A stretch of 64,000 nucleotides of DNA, taken from contig NZ_JYLL01000005.1 of assembly GCF_001439695.1 (NCBI RefSeq), forward strand, positions 310,001 to 374,000, in the 5' to 3' direction. This DNA is from Pseudomonas veronii. Its GTDB lineage: Bacteria > Pseudomonadota > Gammaproteobacteria > Pseudomonadales > Pseudomonadaceae. Numbering within the stretch: the first letter of the stretch is position 1; the number at the start of each line of letters is the position of its first letter. Made by a program: the position numbers and the translations under genes. Of the stretch, positions 52,239 to 61,427 are shown in pieces. The notes below the pieces were generated by a model. That model was not told where the DNA came from and did no database searches. It saw only the letters and a program-made list of their open reading frames with translations.

Positions 52239-52952
52239 ATGATCCACTGGCATATCGTGTGTGACTTCGACGGGACCATTACCCCCACCGATGTCATCGA
52301 CAACGTCCTCCAACGCTTCGCCGGCCCCGAGTGGGAAACCATCGAGCAGGAATGGCTGGATGGGCATATCGGTTCCCGCGAATGCCTGAGCCGCCAACTC
52401 GCGCTGATCAAGGCCACCCCAAGTGAGCTGCTGGCGTATTTCGACAGCGTCGAGATCGACCCGGACTTCCCCGATTTCGTCGATCACGTCATCGGCCTGG
52501 GGGCCTCCATCGAAGTGGTCAGCGACGGCATCGAGCAAGGCATCGCGCGGATTCTGTCGCGCAACTACGTGAGCTTGCTGCCGATCCTCGCCAACCGCCT
52601 GCGCCAGGTCGACCAGAACAGCTGGCGCATCGACTTCCCGTATGCCAGCGATGCCTGCCGCGCCGCTTCCGGCAACTGCAAGTGCAAATCCACCCCGCGC
52701 AACAAGCGCGTGCTGGTGATCGGTGACGGCAAGTCCGACATGTGCGTGGCCTCCACTGCCGACTTCGTTTTCGCCAAGGGCAGCCTTGCCCGGTACTGCG
52801 AGGCCAACAACATTCCCCATGCGCGCTTCGACACCTTCGCCGAAGTGAGCGCATTGCTGGCCAAGCTGCCACAGGGCATCGCCGCCAACGCCACGACCTT
52901 TGCCACTACTGACCTCTCTATTGAAAATCAGGAACTCTTCCACCATGTCTGA
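52239..52952 (+). CDS. HAD-IB phosphatase, MtnX-like
   Basis: A 237-aa HAD-superfamily phosphatase. Nucleophile Asp9 and Asp11 are in VCDFDGT, the Ser/Thr motif II is VVSDG (93-97), and motif IV is GDGKSD (162-167). The helical cap is small and the Cys-rich segment DACRAASGNCKCKS (138-151) is unusual. MtnX acts in methionine salvage, but the rest of that pathway is absent, so the substrate is probably another phosphate ester. It is the first gene of the operon to 59606, and its last 8 nt overlap the aminotransferase. Confidence 0.88.
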   Translation: MIHWHIVCDFDGTITPTDVIDNVLQRFAGPEWETIEQEWLDGHIGSRECLSRQLALIKATPSELLAYFDSVEIDPDFPDFVDHVIGLGASIEVVSDGIEQGIARILSRNYVSLLPILANRLRQVDQNSWRIDFPYASDACRAASGNCKCKSTPRNKRVLVIGDGKSDMCVASTADFVFAKGSLARYCEANNIPHARFDTFAEVSALLAKLPQGIAANATTFATTDLSIENQELFHHV

Positions 52953-54339
52953 TATCCGCATCGCGAGCGCCGAAGACCAGATTCTTCTGGATAAAGAAGC
53001 CAAATACTGCTCTTACGGCGACACCGTTCACTACATCGAGCCACCGCGCATTTTCAGCCGTTGCGAAGGCTCCTACGTGTGGGACACCGAAGATCAGGCC
53101 TACCTCGACCTGCAAATGTGGTACTCGGCGGTCAACTTCGGCTATGCCAACCCGCGCTTGAACAATGCGCTGAAACAGCAGATCGACACCCTGCCGCAAA
53201 TCGCCAGCCAGTACCTGCACAAAGGCAAGATCGAGCTGTCGGAAATGATCGCGGTCGACGCCAAGAAGAAGTTCGGCCTCGACGGTCGCGTCCACTTCAA
53301 CGTCGGCGGTTCGCAGTCCATCGAAGACTCCCTGAAAGTGGTGCGTAACGCTACCAACGGCAAGAGCCTGATGTTCGCCTTCGAAGGCGGCTACCACGGC
53401 CGCACCCTCGGCGCGTCGTCGATCACCTCCAGCTACCGCTACCGTCGTCGCTACGGCCACTTCGGCGAGCGTGCGCAGTTCATCCCGTTCCCGTACCACT
53501 TCCGCGGCCCTAAAGGCATGACCAAGGAAGAATACGGCAGCCACTGCGTGCAGCAATTCGCCCGCCTGTTCGAGACCGAATACAACGGCGTGTGGGACCC
53601 GAAAGTCGGCCAGAGTGAATACGCCGCGTTCTACGTCGAGCCGATCCAGGGCACCGGCGGCTACGTGATCCCGCCGATGAACTTCTACCGCGAGCTCAAG
53701 CAGGTGCTGGACCAGCACGGCATCCTGATGGTGTCCGACGAAATCCAGATGGGCTTCTACCGCACCGGCAAGCTGTGGTCGATCGAACACTTCGACGTAC
53801 AACCGGACGTGATCGTGTTCGGCAAGGCGCTGACCAACGGCCTCAACCCGCTGGGCGGCATCTGGGCCCGTGAAGAGCTGATCAACCCGAAGATCTTCCC
53901 GCCAGGTTCGACCCACTCCACCTTCGCCTCCAACCCGTTGGGCACGGCGGTAGGCCTGGAAATGTTCAAGATGACCAACGAAGTCGACTACGGCGCGATG
54001 GTCATGGCCAAGGGCAAGTTCTTCCTGGAAGGCTTGCAGGACTTGCAGAAACGCTTCCCGATCATCGGCGACGTCGACGGCCTGGGCCTGGCCCTGCGCT
54101 GCGAAATCTGCGGCCCGGATGGTTTCACGCCGGACAAGGCGACCCTGGACTACATGGTCGAAGAAGGCATGAAAGGCGACATGGTGGTGGACGGACGCAA
54201 ACTCGGCCTGATCCTCGACGTGGGCGGCTACTACAAGAACGTGATCACCCTGGCACCGTCCCTGGAAATCAGCTACCCGGAAATCGAACTGGGCCTGAAG
54301 CTGCTCGAGCAACTGCTGGTGCGAGCGACTAAACGGTGA
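52945..54339 (+). CDS. Class III (fold I) PLP aminotransferase
   Basis: A 464-aa aminotransferase of the class III/acetylornithine-GABA type. The PLP-binding residues are Lys294 (VFGKALTNGLNPLGG) and Asp265 (LMVSDEIQMGF), with GGSQSIEDSL and EGGYHGRTLG (147-156) holding the phosphate. It moves an amino group between an omega-amino or alpha-amino donor and a keto acid or aldehyde; the substrate is not known. The start at 52945 overlaps the phosphatase stop; the open extension to 52900 is in that gene. It overlaps the hydrolase gene by GTGA. Confidence 0.92.
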   Translation: MSDIRIASAEDQILLDKEAKYCSYGDTVHYIEPPRIFSRCEGSYVWDTEDQAYLDLQMWYSAVNFGYANPRLNNALKQQIDTLPQIASQYLHKGKIELSEMIAVDAKKKFGLDGRVHFNVGGSQSIEDSLKVVRNATNGKSLMFAFEGGYHGRTLGASSITSSYRYRRRYGHFGERAQFIPFPYHFRGPKGMTKEEYGSHCVQQFARLFETEYNGVWDPKVGQSEYAAFYVEPIQGTGGYVIPPMNFYRELKQVLDQHGILMVSDEIQMGFYRTGKLWSIEHFDVQPDVIVFGKALTNGLNPLGGIWAREELINPKIFPPGSTHSTFASNPLGTAVGLEMFKMTNEVDYGAMVMAKGKFFLEGLQDLQKRFPIIGDVDGLGLALRCEICGPDGFTPDKATLDYMVEEGMKGDMVVDGRKLGLILDVGGYYKNVITLAPSLEISYPEIELGLKLLEQLLVRATKR

Positions 54340-55247
54340 GCAACGTCGGGATCGACCTCGGTGAGGGTGATGCCGGCTTCGTTCTCGGTGAAGGGCCGGT
54401 CGGCATCCTGTTGATCCACGGCCTGACAGGCACGCCGACGGAACTGCGCCAGGTCGCCAAGGGCCTGGCCAAGGTGGGTAATTGCACGGTGTACGTGCCC
54501 ACCCTGGCCGGGCACTGCGGCGACAACAGCGACCTGCAGGCCACCGGCTGGCTGGACTGGTACGAAGGGGTGCGCCGAACCTTCGCCCAGGTCCGTCAGC
54601 GCCATGAACAGGTGTTTGTCGGCGGTCTGTCGATGGGTGCAGTAATGTCGATGTACCTGGCCTCGGAGCATCCGGGCCAGGTCGCCGGGCTGCTGATGTA
54701 TTCGACCACCTTGAAGTACGACGGCTGGAGCATCAACAAGCTGGCGTTCCTTACGCCGTTGCTGATGAAAATTCCGTTCGGCGTGCATATCTGTCGCTTC
54801 GAAGAGAAGCCGCCCTACGGCATCAAGAACGAACGCCTGCGGGCGATCGTCGAGCGGCAGATGAAGGAAGGGGAGAGCAGCGAGGCTGGCCTGCTGACCA
54901 TGGAAGGCATCACGGTGCGCGAGTTGCACCGGATGAACGCCGTGGTCAAGAAGCGCATGCCTCAGGTCAAGGTGCCGGCCCTGGTGCTGCATTCGATCGA
55001 GGATGACATCACCAGCCGCTGGAACGCCGATTACGTGGAACGTCACCTCGGCGGGCCGGTGACCAAGATCCTGCTGGACAACTGCTACCACATGATCACC
55101 GTCGACCTGCAATACCGCCGGGTGATCGAGTTGAGTGCGGAGTTTGTCGAGCTGCACACCGCTTCCGTGGACGCCGGTGCGTTGTGGCGAGGGCGCTTGC
55201 CCACGTCAGGCAGCGAAGCGAGCCTGGAACCTGCCACCTCGTTCTAG
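54336..55247 (+). CDS. Alpha/beta hydrolase, carboxylesterase-like
   Basis: A 303-aa cytoplasmic alpha/beta hydrolase with oxyanion loop LLIHGLTGTP, nucleophile Ser99 (GGLSMGA), Asp in LHSIEDDITS and His in NCYHMITVD. This pattern resembles the Est30-type carboxylesterases and monoglyceride lipases. The start is GTG, overlapping the aminotransferase stop. A hydrolase that releases an acyl group fits the neighbouring GNAT and aminotransferase genes. A REP element follows it. Confidence 0.9.
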   Translation: MSNVGIDLGEGDAGFVLGEGPVGILLIHGLTGTPTELRQVAKGLAKVGNCTVYVPTLAGHCGDNSDLQATGWLDWYEGVRRTFAQVRQRHEQVFVGGLSMGAVMSMYLASEHPGQVAGLLMYSTTLKYDGWSINKLAFLTPLLMKIPFGVHICRFEEKPPYGIKNERLRAIVERQMKEGESSEAGLLTMEGITVRELHRMNAVVKKRMPQVKVPALVLHSIEDDITSRWNADYVERHLGGPVTKILLDNCYHMITVDLQYRRVIELSAEFVELHTASVDAGALWRGRLPTSGSEASLEPATSF

Positions 55248-55267
55248 TTGTAAGGAGCGCGTGTCAT

Positions 55268-55316
55268 TGAGGGGGCTGCTGCGCAGTCCAGCGGGAGTAC
55301 GCTCCCTCGCTACAAA
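55268..55316 (-). repeat. REP element (GCGAGGGAGC...GCTCCCGCTGG type)
   Basis: Read on the minus strand this is TTGTAGCGAGGGAGCGTACT followed by CCCGCTGGACTGCGCAGCAG and CCCCCTC, a variant of a common Pseudomonas REP. It lies inside the operon, between the hydrolase and GNAT genes. Confidence 0.7.
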
Positions 55317-55325
55317 GGATTCGAT

Positions 55326-56450
55326 GTGATAACCACCCAAGCCTTCCCGACCATCCGGGCCATCCGGCGCAGTGCCTGGAACGACTGTTTTCCCGGTGCG
55401 CTGGAGGACTGGGACTACTACGTTGCCGTGGAAAACGCCGCGATCAACGATTTTCAATGGCGCTACCTGGCGGTATTTGAAGACGGCGCGCTGGTGGCCG
55501 TGGCGGCCGCGTTCATCACCCATTACCGCCTCGATACCACGGTGTCGGGCGTCGGTAAGCGCTTGACCTCGCGGCTGGAGCGGCTGTGGCCGGGTGTTTT
55601 GCAAGTGGGGTTGTACGCCATCGGTTCGCCGGTGGCCGAGCGTTGCGACGCCGGGTTTGCCAGTGGCGTGCCTGAGGTTCGGCGCGCGCTGTTACTCAAG
55701 CACCTGCTGCTGGCGGCGCGCCAGGACGCCGATGAGTTCGGCATCGGCCTGGTGGCGGTCAAGGATGCCCCGACGCAGGACCCGCACTGGGCCGACAGTT
55801 GCCGCGCGGCTGGCTTTCAAAGCATGCCGAGCTTGCCCACGGGCTTATTGCCGCTGCCTTACGGCTCGGTGGACGCTTACCTGGGCTCGCTGGGCAAATC
55901 CACGCGCAAGGACTTGCGGCGCAAACTGCGCGCGCCAGGCCCAAGGGTGGAGTGGCGGCGCAACATCGACGATGTGCTGCCCGAGGTCATGCGCCTGTAC
56001 GAAGCCACGCTGACCCGTGCCGAGCTGCAGTTCGAACGCTTGCCCGCGAGTTATTTCACCGGCGTGCTCGAACGCCTTGAACAACGCGCGGTCTGTGTTC
56101 TTTACTGGGTCGACGAGCACTTGGTGGCGTTCAACCTGATGCTGGTGGACGAGCATCGGCTGGTCGACAAGTTCTTCGGGCACGACGTGGAGTTTACCCG
56201 TGACTACAACCTCTACTTCCGTAGTTGGTTGACCAATGTCGACTACTGTATCCAACACAATATTGCGTTGTATGAGTGTGGCCAGGCCGGATATGCCAGT
56301 AAGCTGCGGCTGGGGTGCGAGTTCCAGGGCAACAGCCTGTTCTTCCGCCACCGTAACCGGCTGGTCAACGGCCTGCTCAGACTCGTGAAAATGTTTCTTC
56401 GACCGGATCGTTCCGACCCTGCCATGGCTGCTGCGATAAGCGAAACCTGA
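55326..56450 (+). CDS. GNAT-family acyltransferase (BioF2-like)
   Basis: A 374-aa protein resembling the GNAT/BioF2-like acetyltransferases (PF13480 type), with a second-half motif YEATLTRAELQFERLP and C-terminal DKFFGHDVEFTRDYNLYFRSWL. These enzymes transfer acyl groups, often to amines. The start is GTG 55326, with AAGGA 6 nt upstream; an ATG at 55324 is out of frame. Its stop overlaps the kinase start (TGATG at 56448-56452), so it is coupled to the two-component genes. Confidence 0.85.
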   Translation: MITTQAFPTIRAIRRSAWNDCFPGALEDWDYYVAVENAAINDFQWRYLAVFEDGALVAVAAAFITHYRLDTTVSGVGKRLTSRLERLWPGVLQVGLYAIGSPVAERCDAGFASGVPEVRRALLLKHLLLAARQDADEFGIGLVAVKDAPTQDPHWADSCRAAGFQSMPSLPTGLLPLPYGSVDAYLGSLGKSTRKDLRRKLRAPGPRVEWRRNIDDVLPEVMRLYEATLTRAELQFERLPASYFTGVLERLEQRAVCVLYWVDEHLVAFNLMLVDEHRLVDKFFGHDVEFTRDYNLYFRSWLTNVDYCIQHNIALYECGQAGYASKLRLGCEFQGNSLFFRHRNRLVNGLLRLVKMFLRPDRSDPAMAAAISET

Positions 56451-58219
56451 TGATCACCAAGACCCGCCAGAAAGCCCGCCCCTTTGCCATTTCGCGCTGG
56501 AGCGTCCAGCGCAAGTTGGTGCTGGCGTTCTGGCTGGTCAGTGTGATTCCGACCATGATCGCGGCCGAGTTGGCCGCCACCACGCTGTCGCAGATTTTCG
56601 ACAGCAACGTGCGGATCTGGCTGCAGGAATCGACCAAGATCGTCAAGGACGAGATCGGCGACATCCTGCATGACAACGCGCGCATGGCGAAATTGTTCCT
56701 GCGCTACGCCAGCCCGCCCTCCAACCGGCAGGCGGCCAAGCACGACAGGCTCGCCGCCGATATCGCCGAAGCCACGGACATCGACGTGGTGGCCCTGATT
56801 CGCAGCAGTGACCACCGGGTGGTGTTCAGCACCGCGCCCGATGACATCGTCAAGCAGATCAACCTGACCAGCAACGCCGCATTGCAGACCGTGCAAGTGG
56901 CGGGGGTGAATACCGGCATCGTGGTCTCGACTTTCGAGACCAGCCAGGACGGCGTTGACTACGTGCTGCTGGTGGCCACCTACCTGGACAGCAGTTTCCT
57001 CACCAGCGTAGCCGACGTGCATTCCCTCGACCTGCGCCTGTACCTGGCCAACCCCGGCGGTTTCTCGGAAATTTTCTCGACCCAGCGCTTCATGGATCAC
57101 CCCTCGCACATCCCGAAAGGCGTCGAAGCCGAGATGCGCAGCAGCAAGCAACCCAGCGAACAGTTCACCAACAAATACAGCGGTTTGTACTGGCCGATCT
57201 TCAACGATGCCGGCGAGCTGCAAGGCGTGATCTTCAGCGGCCTGCTGCGCCATACCAGCCTGGTCGGGCTGGTGAACCAGAGCAACCTGTTCGTGCTGAT
57301 TTTCCTGCTCAGCTCGGCACTGTCCCTGGCGGCGGGGCTGCTGGTGTCGCGGCGCTTGACCCAACCGTTGCGCGATCTGTCCCAGGGCGTGAGCGCCGTG
57401 ATCTCGGGCAATTATGCCCACCGTGTGGTGGTCAGCGGCGGCGATGAGCTGGCGCAATTGAGCAGCACCTTCAACCATATGACCGAACGGCTGGGGGAGT
57501 TGCATCACCTCGAAGCCCAACTGCGCCGGCGCGACCGCCTGCATGCCCTGGGTGAAGTCGCCATGGGCCTGGCCCACGAAATCCGTAACCCGCTGGGGAT
57601 CATCAAGACTGCCACCCAACTGCTGCACCGTCGCGCCGACTTGCCGGAAGCCGACAAGCGCCACCTGGAATATGTGATCAGCGAAGTCAGCCGGATCAAC
57701 GACCTGATCACCGAGTTTCTCGATTTCGCCAAACCCAACGCGCCGCTGCGCGTATTGCAACCGGCGCGCGCGCTGGTGGAGGAGATCCTCGGCTTCTGCA
57801 GCCCGGAACTGGCCAGCCACAAAATCGACGCCCACATCGACGACCAGGCGCCTGGCGCGACCATCTATGCCGACGCCAAGCAGCTCAAACAGGCCTGCCT
57901 CAACCTGATTCTCAACGCTATCGATGCAATGCCCGAAGGTGGCCGCCTGACCCTGGGCATTCGTTCGATGGGCGACAACACAGTCATCAGCGTCGCCGAC
58001 ACCGGCCAGGGTATCCCGGCGGATATGATCGAGCGCATCTTCACCCCGTTCGTCACCACCAAGGCCTCCGGCACCGGCCTGGGCCTGGCCAAAGTCTATT
58101 CGATCATGGAAAGTCACGACGGCAGCATCGAATGCATCAGCGAGAATGATGCCGGCGCTACGTTCAGCCTGTACATTCCGGCAATCGGCGAAGACGACGA
58201 GGACACTCATGACGCATAA
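56450..58219 (+). CDS. Membrane sensor histidine kinase (NtrB/AtoS-like)
   Basis: A 589-aa kinase. Membrane helices at about 24-45 and 279-302 enclose a periplasmic sensor of the CACHE-like type. A HAMP domain follows (303-355), then HisKA with His376 ([12 protein letters not shown]) and an ATPase domain ([37 protein letters not shown]). It would phosphorylate the activator that starts inside its own gene (58209). The signal is unknown, presumably the substrate of the preceding metabolic genes. Confidence 0.92.
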   Translation: MITKTRQKARPFAISRWSVQRKLVLAFWLVSVIPTMIAAELAATTLSQIFDSNVRIWLQESTKIVKDEIGDILHDNARMAKLFLRYASPPSNRQAAKHDRLAADIAEATDIDVVALIRSSDHRVVFSTAPDDIVKQINLTSNAALQTVQVAGVNTGIVVSTFETSQDGVDYVLLVATYLDSSFLTSVADVHSLDLRLYLANPGGFSEIFSTQRFMDHPSHIPKGVEAEMRSSKQPSEQFTNKYSGLYWPIFNDAGELQGVIFSGLLRHTSLVGLVNQSNLFVLIFLLSSALSLAAGLLVSRRLTQPLRDLSQGVSAVISGNYAHRVVVSGGDELAQLSSTFNHMTERLGELHHLEAQLRRRDRLHALGEVAMGLAHEIRNPLGIIKTATQLLHRRADLPEADKRHLEYVISEVSRINDLITEFLDFAKPNAPLRVLQPARALVEEILGFCSPELASHKIDAHIDDQAPGATIYADAKQLKQACLNLILNAIDAMPEGGRLTLGIRSMGDNTVISVADTGQGIPADMIERIFTPFVTTKASGTGLGLAKVYSIMESHDGSIECISENDAGATFSLYIPAIGEDDEDTHDA

Positions 58220-59606
58220 CATATTGGTGGTCGACGACGAGCCCAAGCTCTGTGACCTGTTGTCGTCGGCCCTCAGCCAGAATGGCGTCCAGGTGTTCAC
58301 GGCGGGTAACGGCCTGCACGCGCTCAAAGTGCTGGAGCAGGAAGACATCGACCTGGTGATCAGCGACTGGCGCATGCCGGGCATGGACGGTCCGGCGCTG
58401 CTGGCCGAGATCAAGGCGCGCTATTCCCAGGTGCCGGTGATCGTGATGACCGCCTACAGCACGGTGAAAAACGCCGTACAGTCGATGCGCAACGGTGCGT
58501 ATGACTACATTGCCAAGCCGTTCGATATCGACGAGCTGGACATCACCGTGGCCAAGGCCCTGCAGTTTCGCGACATCATGCGCGACAACGCCCGCATGCG
58601 CGCCGAGCTGGACGAGCAGGCGCAGTTCGACAGCCTGGTGGGCGACAGCCCGGCGTTTCGCAAGGTGTTGCAGGCAGTGGATTCGGTGCGCGACAGCAGC
58701 GCAACGATCCTGCTGACCGGCGAAAGCGGCACCGGCAAGGAAATGGTCGCCCGCGCCATCCACAAGCACGGCAGCCGGGCCGACAAGCCGTTCGTCGCGG
58801 TCAATTGCGCGGCGATTCCCGAAGGGCTGCTGGAAAGCGAAATGTTCGGCCATCGCAAGGGCGCCTTCACCGGTGCCGTGGCCGACCGGGTCGGGCGTTT
58901 TATGCAGGCCGACAAGGGCACGCTGTTTCTCGACGAAGTGGGCGACATGCCGCTGGCGCTGCAGGCCAAGATTCTGCGCGCCTTGCAGGAGCGGGTGATC
59001 GAGCCGGTGGGCGACCCCCGCGAGCGCAAGGTGGACGTGCGCGTGATCGCCGCCACCAACAAGAACCTGTTGGAGGCGGTGGCCAATAAGGAGTTTCGCG
59101 AGGACTTGTATTACCGCCTCAACGTGTTCCCGATCCCGCTGCCGCCCTTGCGCGAGCGCGTGGAAGACATCGCGCCCCTGGCTCGGCACTTCGCCCAGAC
59201 CTTGAGCGTCACCGCGGGTAAACGCATCACCGGTTTCAGCCCCGAGGCCTTGCAGGCCATGACGGCGTATCACTGGCCGGGCAATATCCGCGAGCTGCAG
59301 AACTGCGTGGAACGCGCGACGATCGTGGCGTCATCGCCGGTGATTGAAGATATCGACTTGCCGGGTTATCTGTTCGCATCCAAGCCCAGCGAGGGCGGCG
59401 TGACGGCGATTCTCAGCGACGGACCGGGCATTCCCCAGGACCTGGATGCGGCGCTGGCGGAGGTGGAGAAAGCCTACATCCAGGCGGCATTGCACGAGAG
59501 CAATGGCGTACAGGCGGCCGCAGCGGCGAAGATCGGGATTTCCGAGCGCAGCTTCTGGTATCGCCTGAAGAAGCTGGGGATTCAGATCGACAAAATAGTC
59601 CGCTGA
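58209..59606 (+). CDS. Sigma-54-dependent response regulator (NtrC family)
   Basis: A 465-aa activator. The receiver has Asp53 (LVISDWRMPGMDG) and Lys103. The AAA+ domain has Walker A GESGTGKE (171-178) and the sigma-54 loop GAFTGA (218-223). The C-terminal Fis-type helix-turn-helix is ASIG-like (AAAAKIGISERSFWYRLKK). It would activate RpoN promoters after phosphorylation by the kinase it overlaps by 11 nt. A GAGG lies 7 nt upstream of the start. An RpoN promoter with an upstream palindrome precedes the operon at 52172. Confidence 0.93.
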   Translation: MTHNILVVDDEPKLCDLLSSALSQNGVQVFTAGNGLHALKVLEQEDIDLVISDWRMPGMDGPALLAEIKARYSQVPVIVMTAYSTVKNAVQSMRNGAYDYIAKPFDIDELDITVAKALQFRDIMRDNARMRAELDEQAQFDSLVGDSPAFRKVLQAVDSVRDSSATILLTGESGTGKEMVARAIHKHGSRADKPFVAVNCAAIPEGLLESEMFGHRKGAFTGAVADRVGRFMQADKGTLFLDEVGDMPLALQAKILRALQERVIEPVGDPRERKVDVRVIAATNKNLLEAVANKEFREDLYYRLNVFPIPLPPLRERVEDIAPLARHFAQTLSVTAGKRITGFSPEALQAMTAYHWPGNIRELQNCVERATIVASSPVIEDIDLPGYLFASKPSEGGVTAILSDGPGIPQDLDAALAEVEKAYIQAALHESNGVQAAAAAKIGISERSFWYRLKKLGIQIDKIVR

Positions 59607-59629
59607 GTTGCCTGGCACAGCACTGTTCT

Positions 59630-59724
59630 AAATGTGGGAGGGGGCTTGCCCCCGATAGCAGTGGGTCAGACAGCCTATGTGTATCTGATCCACCGCCATC
59701 GGGGGCAAGCCCCCTCCCACATTT
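59630..59724. repeat. REP inverted pair (GTGGGAGGGGGCTTGCCCCC type)
   Basis: Arms at 59630-59659 and 59695-59724 are near-perfect reverse complements (one arm differs at the innermost bases), the same family as at 51132. It fills the gap between the convergent activator gene and glpM. Confidence 0.9.
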
Positions 59725-59737
59725 GGATTGTGGTGTG

Positions 59738-60076
59738 TCAGGTCTGCAGGCGTACCCAGACGCTGACCAGAACAGTCGCTGCCATCAACCACGCTAGCGC
59801 TGCTACGGCTAAAGAGGCTTCCAGGCGCAGGCGATCGACCAGCACGTAGAGCGTCGCCAGGTACACAAAGTACGGAATGATCGACCACATCCCGAACAGG
59901 ATGGTGGTCTTCAAATCGTCCACCGAACGGCCTTTGCCGACGATGTAATGGGCGATCAGCGCAAAGGTCGGGAACAGCGGCACCAACCCGGCGATGTAGT
60001 AATTCCGGGTCTTGGCCAACGCGGCCAGTATCAGCACCACCGCCGCGCCCAGGGCGGCCTTCAATATCAGATCCAC
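59738..60076 (-). CDS. glpM: GlpM family membrane protein
   Basis: A 112-aa protein with three to four membrane helices, matching GlpM, a small inner-membrane protein first linked to alginate production in P. aeruginosa. Family marks are YIAGLVPLFPTFALIAHYIVG and the middle GMWSIIPYFVYL. The start is GTG with AGGAACC 8 nt upstream. It lies 10 bp after aauR on the same strand. Confidence 0.85.
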   Translation of the reverse strand: MDLILKAALGAAVVLILAALAKTRNYYIAGLVPLFPTFALIAHYIVGKGRSVDDLKTTILFGMWSIIPYFVYLATLYVLVDRLRLEASLAVAALAWLMAATVLVSVWVRLQT

Positions 60077-60086
60077 GCGCGGTTCC

Positions 60087-61427
60087 TCAGTGGCTCAAAC
60101 CGTATTTCTTGACCTTGTCGAACAGGGTGGTCTTGGCCATTCCCAGTTCCTGGCTGGCCTGGGTCAGGTTGCCGCCGCTGCGTTGCAGCGCGTCGTTGAG
60201 CAGGTTGCGTTCGAAGGCTTCCACCGCTTCGGTGAAGGCCAGGCCCTGGCTGCCGCTGCTGGCGCCGCTTTTCTTGAAGGCGGGCAGGCCCAGGGCGAAG
60301 CGCTCGGCGACGTTGCGCAGCTCACGCACGTTGCCTGGCCAGTCGTGGCTCATCAGGTTGGACAGGGTCTGGTTGTCGAGGTCCGGCACGCTGCGGTCGA
60401 AGCGCAGGGATGATTGCTGCAGGAAGTGTTCGAACAGTTGCAGGATGTCTTCGCGGCGTTCGCGCAAAGGCGGCAGTTCCAGGGTCACGACGTTGAGGCG
60501 GTAGTACAGGTCGCTACGGAACTGGCTGGCGCGGCTCAATTCGTCGAGGTCGGATTTGGTGGCGGCGATCACCCGGCAATCCACCGCCACGCTCTGGTTC
60601 GAACCCAGGCGTTCGAGGGTGCGTTCCTGCAACACGCGCAGCAGCTTGATCTGCAGGTTGATCGGCATGCTTTCCACTTCATCGAGAAACAGCGTGCCTT
60701 CGTGGGCGTGCTCGATCTTGCCGATCCGACGTTTGCCGGCGCCGGTAAAGGCGTTGGCTTCGTGGCCGAAAATCTCGCTTTCGAACAGGTTCTCCGGCAG
60801 GCCGCCGCAGTTCAGCGCGACGAATGGGTGGGCGTGGCGTCGGCTGAAATCATGCAGGCACCGCGCGACCAGTTCCTTGCCGGTGCCGGTCTCGCCTTCG
60901 ATCAGCACGTTGGCCGAGGTATCCGCGACGTTGGCGATCAATTCGCGCAGGTTCTGCATTGCCGGCGAGCGGCCGATGATGCGTCCTTCCAGGGAGTCGC
61001 GCTCGGCCAACTGGCGGCGCAGGGCCCAGACTTCCCGCGCCAGCCCGCGCTGTTCCAGGGCGCGGCGCGCGACGTCGACCAGGCGTTCGGGAGAGAAGGG
61101 TTTTTCCATGAAGTCATAGGCGCCGTTGCGCATGGCGCCGACCGCCATGGAAATATCGCCGTGCCCGGTAATCAATACCACCGGCAGGCTTTTATCCAGG
61201 GCCTTGAGGCGGGTGAGCAGTTCCAGGCCGTCGATACCCGGCAGGCGGATATCGCTGATGACGATGCCAGCAAAGTTCTCGCCGATGCGCTTGAGCGCCT
61301 CTTCGGCACTGCCCACGCCGACGCTGGGGATGTCTTCCAGTGCCAGGGCTTGCTGGCAGCCGAGCAGCACGTGGGGGTCGTCTTCGACGATCAGGACGGT
61401 GAGGTCAGGGTTTTTTTCTACGTTCAT
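60087..61427 (-). CDS. aauR: Sigma-54-dependent response regulator AauR
   Basis: A 446-aa NtrC-family activator. The receiver has Asp59 (VISDIRLPGIDG) and Lys109; the AAA+ domain has GETGTGKE (178-185); a Fis-type C-terminus ends GMAKTTLFDKVKKYG. The sigma-54 contact loop reads NAFTGA (225-230) instead of GAFTGA. AauR activates acidic amino-acid uptake genes (aatJQMP) in response to glutamate and aspartate. The identification rests on the order aatP-aauS-aauR here and DctD-type similarity. It overlaps aauS by ATGA. Confidence 0.82.
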   Translation of the reverse strand: MNVEKNPDLTVLIVEDDPHVLLGCQQALALEDIPSVGVGSAEEALKRIGENFAGIVISDIRLPGIDGLELLTRLKALDKSLPVVLITGHGDISMAVGAMRNGAYDFMEKPFSPERLVDVARRALEQRGLAREVWALRRQLAERDSLEGRIIGRSPAMQNLRELIANVADTSANVLIEGETGTGKELVARCLHDFSRRHAHPFVALNCGGLPENLFESEIFGHEANAFTGAGKRRIGKIEHAHEGTLFLDEVESMPINLQIKLLRVLQERTLERLGSNQSVAVDCRVIAATKSDLDELSRASQFRSDLYYRLNVVTLELPPLRERREDILQLFEHFLQQSSLRFDRSVPDLDNQTLSNLMSHDWPGNVRELRNVAERFALGLPAFKKSGASSGSQGLAFTEAVEAFERNLLNDALQRSGGNLTQASQELGMAKTTLFDKVKKYGLSH

